Source: JANRKF01 sp964519595 | GTDB taxonomy: Bacteria > Pseudomonadota > Alphaproteobacteria > Rickettsiales > SXRF01 | Direction: 5' to 3' | DNA length: 64,000 nucleotides | Assembly: GCA_964519595.1 (NCBI GenBank) | Contig: CAZFJN010000003.1 | Span: forward strand, 1 to 64,000 | Shown here: in pieces, positions 1-8,687 of the stretch | Numbering within the stretch: the first letter of the stretch is position 1 | Layout: every line of letters starts with the position of its first letter | The notes under the pieces: model-generated | Seen by the model: only the letters and a program-made list of their open reading frames with translations | Told to the model about the DNA's origin: nothing | The model's database searches: none | Position numbers and translations under genes: made by a program

Positions 1-1
1 G

Positions 2-85
2 TGCTCGCGACCGGAATCGAACCGGTACAGTGTAACCACCGAGGGATTTTAAGTCCCTTGCGTCTACCAATTCCGCCACGCGAGC
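2..85 (-). tRNA. tRNA-Leu (anticodon UAA)
   Basis: Read on the minus strand, the segment folds into a class II tRNA. The 5' acceptor strand GCTCGCG (85-79) pairs with CGCGAGC (9-3). The anticodon stem AGGGA/TCCCT carries the 7-nt loop CTTAAAA, giving anticodon TAA at 51-49. A long variable arm follows, and the T-arm contains GGTTCGATTCC. Position 2 is the discriminator A. Position 1 is a C that may begin an encoded CCA, but the window ends there. The class II shape and TAA anticodon both fit tRNA-Leu. Confidence 0.96.
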
Positions 86-211
86 ATACCAAAGGAGGGG
101 CAGGCTACAACACAAGTTTAATTTTTAGAAGTTAAAAATTTTGTGACAGCTAAAAATTTTTTGAAAAATCTTGATCAGGGATTAATAGTAGATTTTTAGC
201 AGGAATTCTTA

Positions 212-955
212 TCAGCCGACAACATCGCGCATTGAATAGAGGCCGGGTTTTTGGTTTTTTGCCCATAATGCTGCTGTCAGAGCGCCTTTTGCGTATATTT
301 CCCTTGAAAATCCCTGATGTTTTAACTCAAGCAATTCGCCATTTCCGGCGAAGGTTACGCTGTGAATTCCTACCACATCGCCGCCGCGGGCTACGGCGAA
401 GCCAATATCGCCGCTTTTACGCGCGCCGTCTTTGTTGATGGATTTTTTGCCTTCCAGCGCGACTCCACGGCCGCGCGCGGCGGCATTGCCAAGCATCAGA
501 GCCGTTCCTGATGGTGCGTCTTTTTTATGTTTATGGTGCATCTCGAATATTTCGATATCGTAATCCTCGGCCAATTTAGCGGCTGTTTGTTCGACCAGCC
601 TTTCCAGCAGATTGACGCCGAGCGAAAAATTTCCCGATTGAACAATCCGCGCTCTATTGGCAAATTCGGCGATTTTATTCTGCTGCGCGGCGCTAAAGCC
701 GGTAGTTCCGATAATGTGGATAATGGCTTTTTCGGCAGCTTTTTCCGCTATGGCCAGGCTGTTTTCAGGCGCGGTAAAATCAATCACCGCGTCACTGGCG
801 GCAACCAGATCAGCAGCTGTAACAAATACCGGAAAAGAAGCATTTATTGCCTCGCGTTCGCTGCCAGCGGCGAGAATAAAACGCGAATCAGCAAGGACAG
901 CCTCAACAAGCGTCTGTCCCATTCTGCCCATGCAGCCGGCAATTCCTATTTTCAT
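212..955 (-). CDS. dapB: 4-hydroxy-tetrahydrodipicolinate reductase DapB
   Basis: Cytosolic NAD(P)H-dependent reductase of the diaminopimelate/lysine pathway, needed for peptidoglycan cross-links. The 247-residue protein has the N-terminal Rossmann motif GIAGCMGRMGQ, the middle IDFTAPE segment, and the catalytic and substrate-binding stretch HHKHKKDAPSGTA with its conserved His and Lys residues. Length matches the family. It lies downstream of dnaK and dnaJ on the same strand, an order common in Alphaproteobacteria. It is separated from dnaJ by an array of four 15-bp repeats, so co-transcription is uncertain. Confidence 0.97.
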   Translation of the reverse strand: MKIGIAGCMGRMGQTLVEAVLADSRFILAAGSEREAINASFPVFVTAADLVAASDAVIDFTAPENSLAIAEKAAEKAIIHIIGTTGFSAAQQNKIAEFANRARIVQSGNFSLGVNLLERLVEQTAAKLAEDYDIEIFEMHHKHKKDAPSGTALMLGNAAARGRGVALEGKKSINKDGARKSGDIGFAVARGGDVVGIHSVTFAGNGELLELKHQGFSREIYAKGALTAALWAKNQKPGLYSMRDVVG

Positions 956-967
956 TTTGCGCTCATA

Positions 968-1027
968 ATAATATGTTAGATTATAATATGCTGGATTATA
1001 ATATGTTGGATTATAATATGTTAGATT
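968..1027. repeat. Four 15-bp tandem repeats in the dnaJ-dapB spacer
   Basis: Four near-identical units of consensus ATAATATGTTAGATT start at 968, 983, 998 and 1013. They differ only at two positions (TTAGATT, CTGGATT, TTGGATT, TTAGATT). They occupy almost the whole spacer between the dnaJ stop and the dapB start. No promoter or terminator is evident inside them. Confidence 0.95.
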
Positions 1028-1030
1028 TAT

Positions 1031-2188
1031 TCATGATCCACTGCCCCAGAATTCCTTTATTTTGGAGAAGAAACTTTCAGTTTCCGGGCTGGAGTGAGTG
1101 TCATTATCGAGCTTGTCGAATTCTGTAAGCAGCTCACGCTGGCGTTTTGACAGTTTAGTTGGCGTTTCTATTTTGGCATGAAGATACATATCGCCACGAT
1201 GGCCGCTTCTGAGTACGCTCATTCCCTTGCCGCGAATGCGAAACTGATGTCCGGCTTGTGTACCTTCCGGAATAGTAACTTTAACGCGGCTGCCGTCAAT
1301 AGTTGGCATTTCAACGCTGCCGCCTAAAATTGCTGTTGTCATGCGGATTGGCACATGGCAATGAATATCCGCGCCGTCGCGTTCAAAAATCTGATGTGGT
1401 TTTATGGAAACGAATAAATAAAGGTCGCCATTCGGACCGCCGCGCGCGCCGGCCTCGCCTTCTCCGGACAAGCGAATGCGCGTGCCTTCTTCGACTCCGG
1501 CCGGAATATTGACTGACAAGGTTTTTTCCTTGCGCGTGCGGCCAGTTCCGGCGCAGGAACGGCAGGGATTTTTGATGACTTTGCCGCTGCCCTGGCAGGA
1601 AGCGCAAGTACGCTCGACTGTGAAAAATCCCTGGCTGGCACGCACGCGGCCAACTCCGCTGCAAGTGCTGCACATTTCCGGTTTGCTGCCTTTTTCAGCG
1701 CCAGAGCCGCTGCAAGGAGAGCAGGAAACGGCCGTGGTGACATTGATTGATTCCTGCTTGCCTTTAAAAGCTTCATCGAGAGTTATCTGCATATTATAGC
1801 GCAGATCAGCGCCGCGTTGCGCCTGATTGCCGCCGCGCCGATTGCCTGCTGCGCCGCCGCTGAAAGCGCCGCTGAACAGATCCTCGAAAATATCAGAAAA
1901 ACTGCCGGAAAAATCAAAACCGCCACCGCCGGCACCGCCAGCGCCACCGCCCATTCCGCCGCCTTCAAACGCCGCATGTCCGAAACGGTCATAAGCCGCG
2001 CGTTTCTGCGGATCAGAAAGCACGTCATAAGCATGGCTTGCTTCCTTGAATTTTTCCTCGGCTTTTTTATCGCCCGGATTACGGTCAGGATGCAACTGCA
2101 TAGCCAGCTTGCGATAAGCTTTTTTAAGCTCATCATCACTGGCGGTCTTGGCAACGCCAAGTATTTCGTAAAAATCACGTTTTGACAT
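1031..2188 (-). CDS. dnaJ: Chaperone protein DnaJ
   Basis: Co-chaperone that stimulates DnaK ATPase and delivers unfolded clients. The N-terminal J domain holds the HPD motif (HPDRNPGD), followed by a Gly-rich linker and a zinc domain of four CxxCxGxG repeats (CSPCSGSG, CSTCSGVG, CASCQGSG, CRSCAGTG). The C-terminal client-binding and dimerisation region follows. I place the start at ATG 2188 (MSKRDFYEILGV, 385 aa), because the frame upstream encodes 21 residues unlike any DnaJ. It follows dnaK on the same strand with a hairpin between them. Confidence 0.97.
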   Translation of the reverse strand: MSKRDFYEILGVAKTASDDELKKAYRKLAMQLHPDRNPGDKKAEEKFKEASHAYDVLSDPQKRAAYDRFGHAAFEGGGMGGGAGGAGGGGFDFSGSFSDIFEDLFSGAFSGGAAGNRRGGNQAQRGADLRYNMQITLDEAFKGKQESINVTTAVSCSPCSGSGAEKGSKPEMCSTCSGVGRVRASQGFFTVERTCASCQGSGKVIKNPCRSCAGTGRTRKEKTLSVNIPAGVEEGTRIRLSGEGEAGARGGPNGDLYLFVSIKPHQIFERDGADIHCHVPIRMTTAILGGSVEMPTIDGSRVKVTIPEGTQAGHQFRIRGKGMSVLRSGHRGDMYLHAKIETPTKLSKRQRELLTEFDKLDNDTHSSPETESFFSKIKEFWGSGS

Positions 2189-2245
2189 AGAGCTGATATA
2201 AAAGACTAAAAGTTCAAGGCTGTTGTTACACCGCTGTGTATTGTT

Positions 2246-2277
2246 AATCAAGAGAGTTACTAGATGCTCTCTTGATT
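2246..2277 (-). terminator. Intercistronic hairpin between dnaK and dnaJ
   Basis: A perfect 11-bp inverted repeat (AATCAAGAGAG at 2246-2256, CTCTCTTGATT at 2267-2277) has a 10-nt loop. It lies 9 nt past the dnaK stop and 57 nt before the dnaJ start, in transcription direction. No U-tract follows on the minus strand. It may therefore be an attenuating or mRNA-stabilising hairpin rather than a classical intrinsic terminator. Confidence 0.6.
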
Positions 2278-2286
2278 ATCTTGCCA

Positions 2287-4230
2287 TTATCCTTGATTTT
2301 TCTTCTTTTCATCAACTTCTTCAAAATCAGCGTCAACTACCGTTGAGTTGTCAGAATTGTCACTGCCAGCGTTCGCGCCGGAATTATCAGCGCCGCCTGA
2401 AGCAGCGGCAGATTTTTCCTGTTCGGCTTTATAGAGAGCCTCGCCAAGCTTCATGCTGCTTTGTGACAAAGACTGAGTCGCTGCTTCAATGCGCTGTGCG
2501 TCATCGGAAGCAATTGCTTCCTTAAGAGCAGCCGCATCACGTTCAATCGCTTCCTTATCAGCGGCAGGAATTTTATCGCCGTGTTCTTTAAGGTTCTTTT
2601 CCACGGAATGCAGCAGGCCGTCGGCGTGATTTTTCGCTTCAACAGCGGCGCGGCGTTTTTTGTCAGCCTCGGAATTAGCCTGCGCTTCTTTCACCATACG
2701 CTCAATTTCAGCATCAGAAAGGCCGCCGGAAGCCTGAATGCGAATTTGCTGTTCCTTGCCGGTTGCTTTGTCTTTTGCTGAGACGTTGACTATGCCGTTA
2801 GCGTCAATATCGAAAGTTACTTCAATTTGCGGCATTCCGCGCTGCGCTGGCGGAATTCCAACCAGATCAAACTGACCAAGCAGCTTATTATCAGCAGCCA
2901 TTTCACGCTCGCCCTGGAACACACGAATAGTAACCGCAGTCTGATTATCATCAGCCGTTGAGAAAGTTTGCGATTTTTTGGTTGGAATAGTGGTATTGCG
3001 ATCAATCAGCCGAGTGAACACGCCGCCTAAAGTTTCAATGCCTAGTGAAAGCGGCGTAACATCAAGCAACAACACATCCTTAACATCGCCTTTAAGCACT
3101 GCGCCCTGAATAGCTGCGCCCATTGCCACTACCTCGTCAGGATTAACGCCTTTATGCGGCTCTTTGCCAAAGAAATTTTTAACTGCGTCAATAACTTTAG
3201 GCATCCGCGTCATGCCGCCAACCAGAATAACCTCATCAATCGCGCTGGCCGGAATTCCGGCATCTTTAAGCGCATTGCGGCATGGCTCAATGGTTTTTGC
3301 GATAAGATCATCAACCAACGCTTCAAGTTTTGCGCGTGTTAATTTGACGTTCAAATGCTTAGGACCATTCTGGTCGGCAGTGATAAACGGCAGATTAACG
3401 TCAGTTTGCATAGAGCTGGACAGCTCAATTTTTGCCTTCTCAGCCGCTTCTTTCAGGCGTTGCAAGGCCAGCTTGTCATTACGCAGATCAATTCCCTGCT
3501 CGCGTTTAAATTCATCAGCGAGAAAATCAATCACGCGCATGTCAAAATCTTCACCACCAAGGAAAGTGTCGCCATTAGTGGATTTAACTTCAAACACGCC
3601 ATCTTCTATTTCCAGAATAGATACGTCGAAAGTTCCTCCGCCCAGATCATAAACCGCAACTGTTCTGCCTTTTTTAGTATCTTTATCGAGGCCATAAGCA
3701 AGAGCGGCGGCGGTTGGTTCATTAATTATCCGCAGCACTTCTAAACCGGCGATACGTCCGGCATCTTTAGTTGCCTGCCTTTGCGCGTCATTGAAATAAG
3801 CCGGAACGGTGATTACCGCCTGCGTGACTTTTTCGCCTAAATAAGCTTCCGCGACTTCCTTCATTTTGGTAAGGATGAAGGCAGAAATCTGGCTTGGCGA
3901 ATATTTTTCATTGCGTGATTCAACCCAGGCATCGCCATTATCAGCCTTAACAATCTTATAAGGCACTAATCCCATATCTTTTTTCACCATCGGATCAGTA
4001 AAATTACGTCCAATCAGGCGTTTAATAGCAAATAAGGTGTTTTCAGGATTAGTAACCGCCTGACGTTTCGCTGAATCGCCAACTAAACGCTCGCCGGAAT
4101 CAGTAAGCGCAACTATTGAAGGAACAACATTACGCCCTTCCGGTGAATGAATAACTTTTACCGCACTGCCTTCCATAATGGCAACGCAGCTATTGGTTGT
4201 TCCTAAGTCTATCCCTATAACTTTACTCAT
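2287..4230 (-). CDS. dnaK: Chaperone protein DnaK (Hsp70)
   Basis: ATP-dependent cytosolic Hsp70 chaperone. The 647-residue protein opens with MSKVIGIDLGTTNSCVAIMEG (phosphate-binding loop 1). It carries the family signatures VYDLGGGTFDVSIL and VILVGGMTRMPKV in the ATPase domain, the linker DVLLLDVTPLSLGIET, the substrate-binding domain, and an acidic C-terminal tail ending near DADFEEVDEKKK. A good ribosome-binding site (AAGGAG) lies 9 nt upstream of the ATG. It heads the dnaK-dnaJ unit. Confidence 0.99.
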   Translation of the reverse strand: MSKVIGIDLGTTNSCVAIMEGSAVKVIHSPEGRNVVPSIVALTDSGERLVGDSAKRQAVTNPENTLFAIKRLIGRNFTDPMVKKDMGLVPYKIVKADNGDAWVESRNEKYSPSQISAFILTKMKEVAEAYLGEKVTQAVITVPAYFNDAQRQATKDAGRIAGLEVLRIINEPTAAALAYGLDKDTKKGRTVAVYDLGGGTFDVSILEIEDGVFEVKSTNGDTFLGGEDFDMRVIDFLADEFKREQGIDLRNDKLALQRLKEAAEKAKIELSSSMQTDVNLPFITADQNGPKHLNVKLTRAKLEALVDDLIAKTIEPCRNALKDAGIPASAIDEVILVGGMTRMPKVIDAVKNFFGKEPHKGVNPDEVVAMGAAIQGAVLKGDVKDVLLLDVTPLSLGIETLGGVFTRLIDRNTTIPTKKSQTFSTADDNQTAVTIRVFQGEREMAADNKLLGQFDLVGIPPAQRGMPQIEVTFDIDANGIVNVSAKDKATGKEQQIRIQASGGLSDAEIERMVKEAQANSEADKKRRAAVEAKNHADGLLHSVEKNLKEHGDKIPAADKEAIERDAAALKEAIASDDAQRIEAATQSLSQSSMKLGEALYKAEQEKSAAASGGADNSGANAGSDNSDNSTVVDADFEEVDEKKKNQG

Positions 4231-4245
4231 ATTTTTAGCTCCTTT

Positions 4246-4277
4246 TTCTCTATATTTTCTCTATATTTTCTCTATAG
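4246..4277. repeat. 11-bp tandem repeat upstream of dnaK
   Basis: Just under three copies of TTCTCTATATT start at 4246, 4257 and 4268. They lie immediately upstream of the dnaK ribosome-binding site, inside its probable leader. Confidence 0.85.
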
Positions 4278-4351
4278 AATTTTTACATAATCCTGATTTT
4301 GTTACTTGTTGTCGCTTGTTGTGGCTTGTTGATTGCCCTTCTATAATGCTG

Positions 4352-4381
4352 CTATATAATGCTGGAAAATTTGATTTCAAG
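4352..4381 (-). promoter_or_regulatory. Candidate heat-shock (RpoH-type) promoter of dnaK
   Basis: On the minus strand, CTTGAA (4381-4376) is followed at about 16-nt spacing by CATTATATAG (4361-4352). The alphaproteobacterial sigma-32 pattern is roughly CTTG, 17-18 nt, CYTATNTNNG. The upstream element matches exactly and the downstream one only partly. It would give a leader of about 115 nt for dnaK. The rest of the 4231-4566 spacer is AT-rich with small repeats and no gene. Confidence 0.35.
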
Positions 4382-4566
4382 TATCCGCATTAGCGAAATT
4401 TCTCTCTACTGTCTTATGGCTTACCTCATAGCTGGCTATAGAAAAAATATTTTTTATAAAAATTATTAATATTTTAACTAATTGTTAGTAATTAACATAT
4501 ATTAATAAGCGTATACAAAAAAATAATTGCTTCATTTAAAGACAATTAAACCGGGGGATTGAAACA

Positions 4567-4851
4567 ATGACAAGTAATTCAACTAAAATGATAGAAGCAG
4601 CTCGTGATTTATTAAGAAATTCTGGATATTTTGTGGAAAGCTTGTGGCATGTTGAAGATGTTCATTTTATATGTGAGCAGAATGATCTTCCGAAAATAAC
4701 TGATGCTGAAGCTATGGAAGTATTTAAAATAGCGCATGAACAATTTGATGGTGAAAATGGTCTGTCCTGGCCGCAGCTGGAAAAGGCATTAAACACTTAT
4801 TTATTAAGAAAGGCGTTGCTGGAAGGGCTGTGTAAAGCCAGCAGCGCATAA
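4567..4851 (+). CDS. Hypothetical small protein (94 aa)
   Basis: I do not recognise this gene. It has a strong purine-rich ribosome-binding site (CCGGGGGA) 8 nt before the ATG, which supports real translation. The protein is mainly helical and soluble, with no signal peptide or membrane segment. A short stretch around FDGENGLSWPQLEKAL superficially resembles an EF-hand loop but lacks the full set of ligands. It is divergent from dnaK and convergent with the pseudopilin gene, with a pair of hairpins after its stop. Confidence 0.65.
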   Translation: MTSNSTKMIEAARDLLRNSGYFVESLWHVEDVHFICEQNDLPKITDAEAMEVFKIAHEQFDGENGLSWPQLEKALNTYLLRKALLEGLCKASSA

Positions 4852-4857
4852 AAAACA

Positions 4858-4976
4858 CCGCAGCGTCATCATTCGGCTTGACCGAATGATCTTGTGCAAC
4901 AGGAAAAATCAGGCATAAAGGACAAAAATCAAGAAAAAGATCCTTTGATCAAGTCAAAGGATGACGATGTTGCAGC
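4858..4976. repeat. Paired REP-like hairpins between convergent genes
   Basis: Two 9-bp-stem hairpins sit about 50 nt apart. The first is ATCATTCGG-CTTGA-CCGAATGAT (4868-4890), the second ATCCTTTGA-TCAAG-TCAAAGGAT (4940-4962). Their loops are reverse complements and their outer flanks (GCAGCGTCATC on the left, GATGACGATGTTGC on the right) are also inverted. The whole block is therefore an imperfect large palindrome. It lies after the stop of the 94-aa gene and close to the stop of the convergent pseudopilin gene, so it could end both transcripts. Confidence 0.75.
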
Positions 4977-5021
4977 AGAATAACACTACAAGAAATGTCA
5001 CGAAGCTTTGCTGCCTTGCTA

Positions 5022-5819
5022 TTATTCATCACCATCACGCAGATCAGCGCGCGTTGCAAACATCACCAGATCATCAAAATTATTCAGCGCATCAGCCGGA
5101 TCAGGATCAGGATCGCCTTGCACAAAAGTTGCCGGCGTTGTTGTAACAACAGCCGCCACATTATCGCATTTGCAATTTAACAACTCATTAGTATTAGTGA
5201 TTCCGCCGTTAAATCTTGCCGAAGTTCCACTGCCTAAAGCGCCGGCATAACCACCATGGCCATTTGGTCCATAACTTACCAGCACAAAAGCAGCAGTGGT
5301 GGTAATTGCTGCGCCTGTTGCGTTACTATTCACCGTCAGGCGAGTTGTAGTGTTGCTTGCAGCAATCGAATCAAAAGAATTCGCGGCAACAAAATCCGGA
5401 TCAACCGCATAACGAATCCGCCTTCCCCAACTGTCAACCGCCATATCATCAGGCAGGCCAAGAGTGCGAACCGGAATCATTCCCACTGCAGCGCTGGCAT
5501 CAGCAATATCTGCGCCAGTGCAAGGGCTGGCAGTTGCCACCGCAATGCCAAAATTCGCATCAGTTGTCGCCAGGCTGCTAGCCGCCGGACAAGGCAGGCG
5601 GTTATAAGCAATGCGATAATCAGCAAGAGTCTGCTGTAATATTTTCAGCTTAGCGGCAGTGCTGCTATAGGATTTTCCTTCTAAAGAGGCGGAAAGCAGG
5701 GCAATTGCTGAACCCATTACTACGGCAATAATCGCCAGCACCACCGTAAGCTCAAGCAAGGTGAATGCCGCAATATTATTTCGCGCAAAATTATTATTCA
5801 TTACATGCCGCATAGACAT
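5022..5819 (-). CDS. Type II/IV pseudopilin-like protein, prepilin N-terminus
   Basis: A 265-residue protein with a basic leader (about 17 aa) followed by AFTLLELTVVLAIIAVVMG, a prepilin peptidase/methylation motif with Glu at +5. The residue before the cleavage site appears to be Ala rather than the usual Gly. The long C-terminal part is Ala/Thr/Asn-rich with several Cys, as in minor pseudopilins. Its ATG shares the A of the lpdA TAA stop (TAATG), implying translational coupling. No other pilus or type II secretion gene is in the window, so its partner system is unknown. Confidence 0.8.
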   Translation of the reverse strand: MSMRHVMNNNFARNNIAAFTLLELTVVLAIIAVVMGSAIALLSASLEGKSYSSTAAKLKILQQTLADYRIAYNRLPCPAASSLATTDANFGIAVATASPCTGADIADASAAVGMIPVRTLGLPDDMAVDSWGRRIRYAVDPDFVAANSFDSIAASNTTTRLTVNSNATGAAITTTAAFVLVSYGPNGHGGYAGALGSGTSARFNGGITNTNELLNCKCDNVAAVVTTTPATFVQGDPDPDPADALNNFDDLVMFATRADLRDGDE

Positions 5820-7207
5820 TACATATGAATGACTTTGCCGTATGCATCAAGCACTGCTTCATGCATCATTTCTGACAAAGTCGGATGCGGAAATATAGTA
5901 TGCATCAATTCACCTTCAGTCAACTCACTAGTTTTTGCAATTGCATAGCCTTGAATCAGCTCAGTCACTTCCGCGCCGATCATATGCGCGCCGAGTAATT
6001 CTCCGGTTTTAGCGTGAAAAATAGTTTTGATTAAACCTTCCGGCTCGCCGAGCGCTATGGCTTTGCCATTTCCCATGAATGGAAAACGTCCGACTTTTAT
6101 ATCCTTGTGTTTTTCCTTAGCTGCTTTTTCGGAAAGTCCGATGCTGGCAATTTGCGGATGAGAATAAGTGCAGCCGGGAATATTTTCTTTTTTCAGCGGA
6201 TGAACGCCTTTAATTCCGGCGATTTTTTCTACGCAGATTATCGCCTCATGGCTGGCTTTATGCGCGAGCCATGGCGCTCCGGTCACATCGCCGATTGCGT
6301 AGATTCCGGCTTCAGCAGTTGCGCCATAACCGTCAGTTACGATATGGTTTTTCTCAATTTTAACTTTGGTTTTTTCCAGGCCAAGATTTTCGGAATTTCC
6401 AACAATGCCAACCGCCATAATAACGCGTTCAACAGTTATGTCAGAAGATTTTCCGCCTTGTTCGATAGTCGCCGTAACATTATCCTTGCCTTTTTTAAGG
6501 GCTTTAACTGTCGCATTGGTGATTATGGTCATACCATGTTTTTCAAAAGATTTATGCGCCAGTTTGCTGATTTCTTCATCCTCAACCGGCAGAATGCGTT
6601 CTTGCACTTCAACCACCGTCACTTCCGCGCCTAAAGAACGATAGAAGCTGGCAAATTCAATACCGATTGCGCCGCTTCCTACCACCAGCAGCGATTTTGG
6701 CATAGAATCCGGCGTCATTGCCTCTTTATAAGTCCAGATCAGCTTGCCGTCCGGCTCCAGCCCGGGAAGTTGCCGCGCCCGCGCGCCAGTTGCGATTATT
6801 ATATGTTTTGCCGCGACAGCATCCTTACCGTCAATTGCCACCTTGCCGCCGCCTTGCAATTTAGCTGTTCCCATAAACAACGTGACCTTGTTTTTTTTCA
6901 GCAAATGGCCAATGCCTTTGGAAAGCTGAGAAGCAACTCCGCGTGAACGTTCAATAATTTTTTTAATATCAAAAGAAATTTTTTCAGCCTTAAGGCCAAA
7001 TTCTTCCGCATGTTTCATAAGCTCATAAACTTCCGCGCTACGCAGTAATGCCTTGGTCGGAATACAGCCCCAATTCAGGCAAATTCCGCCTAAATGCTCG
7101 CGCTCGATCAACGCTGTTTTCATGCCGAGCTGCGCCGAGCGAATCGCCGCGACATAACCGCCCGGACCACCGCCAATAACCACCACATCAAAATTATGTT
7201 CTGTCAT
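5819..7207 (-). CDS. lpdA: Dihydrolipoyl dehydrogenase (E3)
   Basis: FAD-dependent E3 subunit of 2-oxo-acid dehydrogenase complexes; it reoxidises dihydrolipoamide with NAD+. The 462-residue protein has the FAD site VIGGGPGGYVAAIRSAQLG, the redox disulfide in GGICLNWGCIPTK, an NAD Rossmann motif (VVGSGAIGIEFASFYRSLG) and the C-terminal His-Glu pair region FPHPTLSEMMHEA. It lies 53 nt downstream of eno on the same strand. The pyruvate or oxoglutarate dehydrogenase E1/E2 genes are not in the window. Confidence 0.97.
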   Translation of the reverse strand: MTEHNFDVVVIGGGPGGYVAAIRSAQLGMKTALIEREHLGGICLNWGCIPTKALLRSAEVYELMKHAEEFGLKAEKISFDIKKIIERSRGVASQLSKGIGHLLKKNKVTLFMGTAKLQGGGKVAIDGKDAVAAKHIIIATGARARQLPGLEPDGKLIWTYKEAMTPDSMPKSLLVVGSGAIGIEFASFYRSLGAEVTVVEVQERILPVEDEEISKLAHKSFEKHGMTIITNATVKALKKGKDNVTATIEQGGKSSDITVERVIMAVGIVGNSENLGLEKTKVKIEKNHIVTDGYGATAEAGIYAIGDVTGAPWLAHKASHEAIICVEKIAGIKGVHPLKKENIPGCTYSHPQIASIGLSEKAAKEKHKDIKVGRFPFMGNGKAIALGEPEGLIKTIFHAKTGELLGAHMIGAEVTELIQGYAIAKTSELTEGELMHTIFPHPTLSEMMHEAVLDAYGKVIHM

Positions 7208-7260
7208 TCTTTAATCTCCACAAATTTATTCATTTTTATTCAATTCTTCATTCAAGTTAT

Positions 7261-8532
7261 TTAATTCCACTGTAATCCGGCATAAAGCGCCGCGCGGCCA
7301 AGATCTTCTTCTATGCGGATAAGTTCATTATATTTGGCGGTGCGGTCTGAGCGTGAAAGTGAGCCGGTTTTTATCTGCCCGCAATTAGTGGCAACGGCCA
7401 GATGCGCGATTGTGCTATCTTCAGTTTCTCCGGAACGATGCGAAACAATAGCGCGGTAGCCGCAGCGAACCGCCATGCTTACCGCCTGCAATGTTTCTGA
7501 TAATGTGCCAATCTGGTTGATTTTCACCAGCAGAGAATTAGCCAGTCCATCTTCGATTCCCTGCGCTAAAATTGCCGGATTAGTTACGAACAAATCATCG
7601 CCAACCAGCTGGATTCTATTGCCGAGCAGATCAGTTATTTCCTTCCAGCCGAGATGATCATCTTCCGCCATTGGATCTTCAATAGAAACTATCGGATATT
7701 TGCTGACTATATTTTCGTAATATTTCAGCAATTTTCCAAAATCCATGGTTTTGCCTTCGCCTTCGAGAATATATTTTCCATCTTCATAAAACTCGCTGGC
7801 GGCGGCATCAAGAGCCAGCGCCACATCTTCGCCCGGACGATAGCCAGCTTTTTCAATCGCCTTCATGATCAGAGAAATAGCCTCCTCCGCCTTGCCAATT
7901 TTTGGCGCAAATCCTCCCTCATCGCCAACGCTGGTATTTAGCCCTTCATCGCTTAGACGTTTTTTCAGCTGATGAAAAATCTCCGCGCCGATGCGAATAG
8001 CTTCCTGCATATTGTTTGCCGCCAGCGGCATAATCATAAATTCCTGAATATCAAGCTTGTTATCAGCATGAGCGCCGCCATTGATAATATTCATCAACGG
8101 AATTGGCAGAATATGCGCCATCGAGCCGCCAACATAACGGTAAAGAGGCAAACCGGAAGATTGCGCCGCCGCTTTTGCCGTTGCTATGGAAACTCCTAAC
8201 AGCGCATTCGCTCCGAGGCGCGATTTATTGTCAGTTCCGTCAAGGTTTAACAATGCCTGATCTATTTTCAACTGCTCAAGCGCATTCATTCCAACAATAG
8301 CATCAGCAATCTCGCCATTGACATTAGCAACAGCCTTCAGCACGCCTTTTCCGTCATAACGGTTTTTATCACCATCACGCAACTCCAGCGCCTCTTTTTT
8401 TCCTGTTGATGCTCCGCTTGGCACAGAAGCTCTGCCGAAAGAGCCGTCTTCAAGCGCCACATCAACTTCTATTGTCGGATTACCGCGGCTGTCTAATATC
8501 TCGCGCGCGTGAAGAGTAGTAATAGCAGTCAT
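7261..8532 (-). CDS. eno: Enolase (phosphopyruvate hydratase)
   Basis: Glycolytic enzyme interconverting 2-phosphoglycerate and phosphoenolpyruvate, with Mg2+ cofactor. The 423-residue protein shows the substrate loop GASTGKKEALELRD, the general acid/base region SVGDEGGFAPK, metal ligands in SIEDPMAEDD and VGDDLFVTN, the catalytic Lys in LVKINQIGTL and the signature SHRSGETEDSTIAHL. Length is normal for bacterial enolases. It probably leads a unit with lpdA and the pseudopilin gene. Confidence 0.98.
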   Translation of the reverse strand: MTAITTLHAREILDSRGNPTIEVDVALEDGSFGRASVPSGASTGKKEALELRDGDKNRYDGKGVLKAVANVNGEIADAIVGMNALEQLKIDQALLNLDGTDNKSRLGANALLGVSIATAKAAAQSSGLPLYRYVGGSMAHILPIPLMNIINGGAHADNKLDIQEFMIMPLAANNMQEAIRIGAEIFHQLKKRLSDEGLNTSVGDEGGFAPKIGKAEEAISLIMKAIEKAGYRPGEDVALALDAAASEFYEDGKYILEGEGKTMDFGKLLKYYENIVSKYPIVSIEDPMAEDDHLGWKEITDLLGNRIQLVGDDLFVTNPAILAQGIEDGLANSLLVKINQIGTLSETLQAVSMAVRCGYRAIVSHRSGETEDSTIAHLAVATNCGQIKTGSLSRSDRTAKYNELIRIEEDLGRAALYAGLQWN

Positions 8533-8687
8533 ATATCCTCAAAAAAAATTATAAAATTTGAAAAAATCTGTAATCATAAAAATGCAATCATAAAAAAACA
8601 GAAGACGGAATTTTAGACTATATCTGATCTTGCGTAAAGCAGCTTTACAAAGTGACAATAGATGCAAAAAATGTTAGCATTTTTCCT

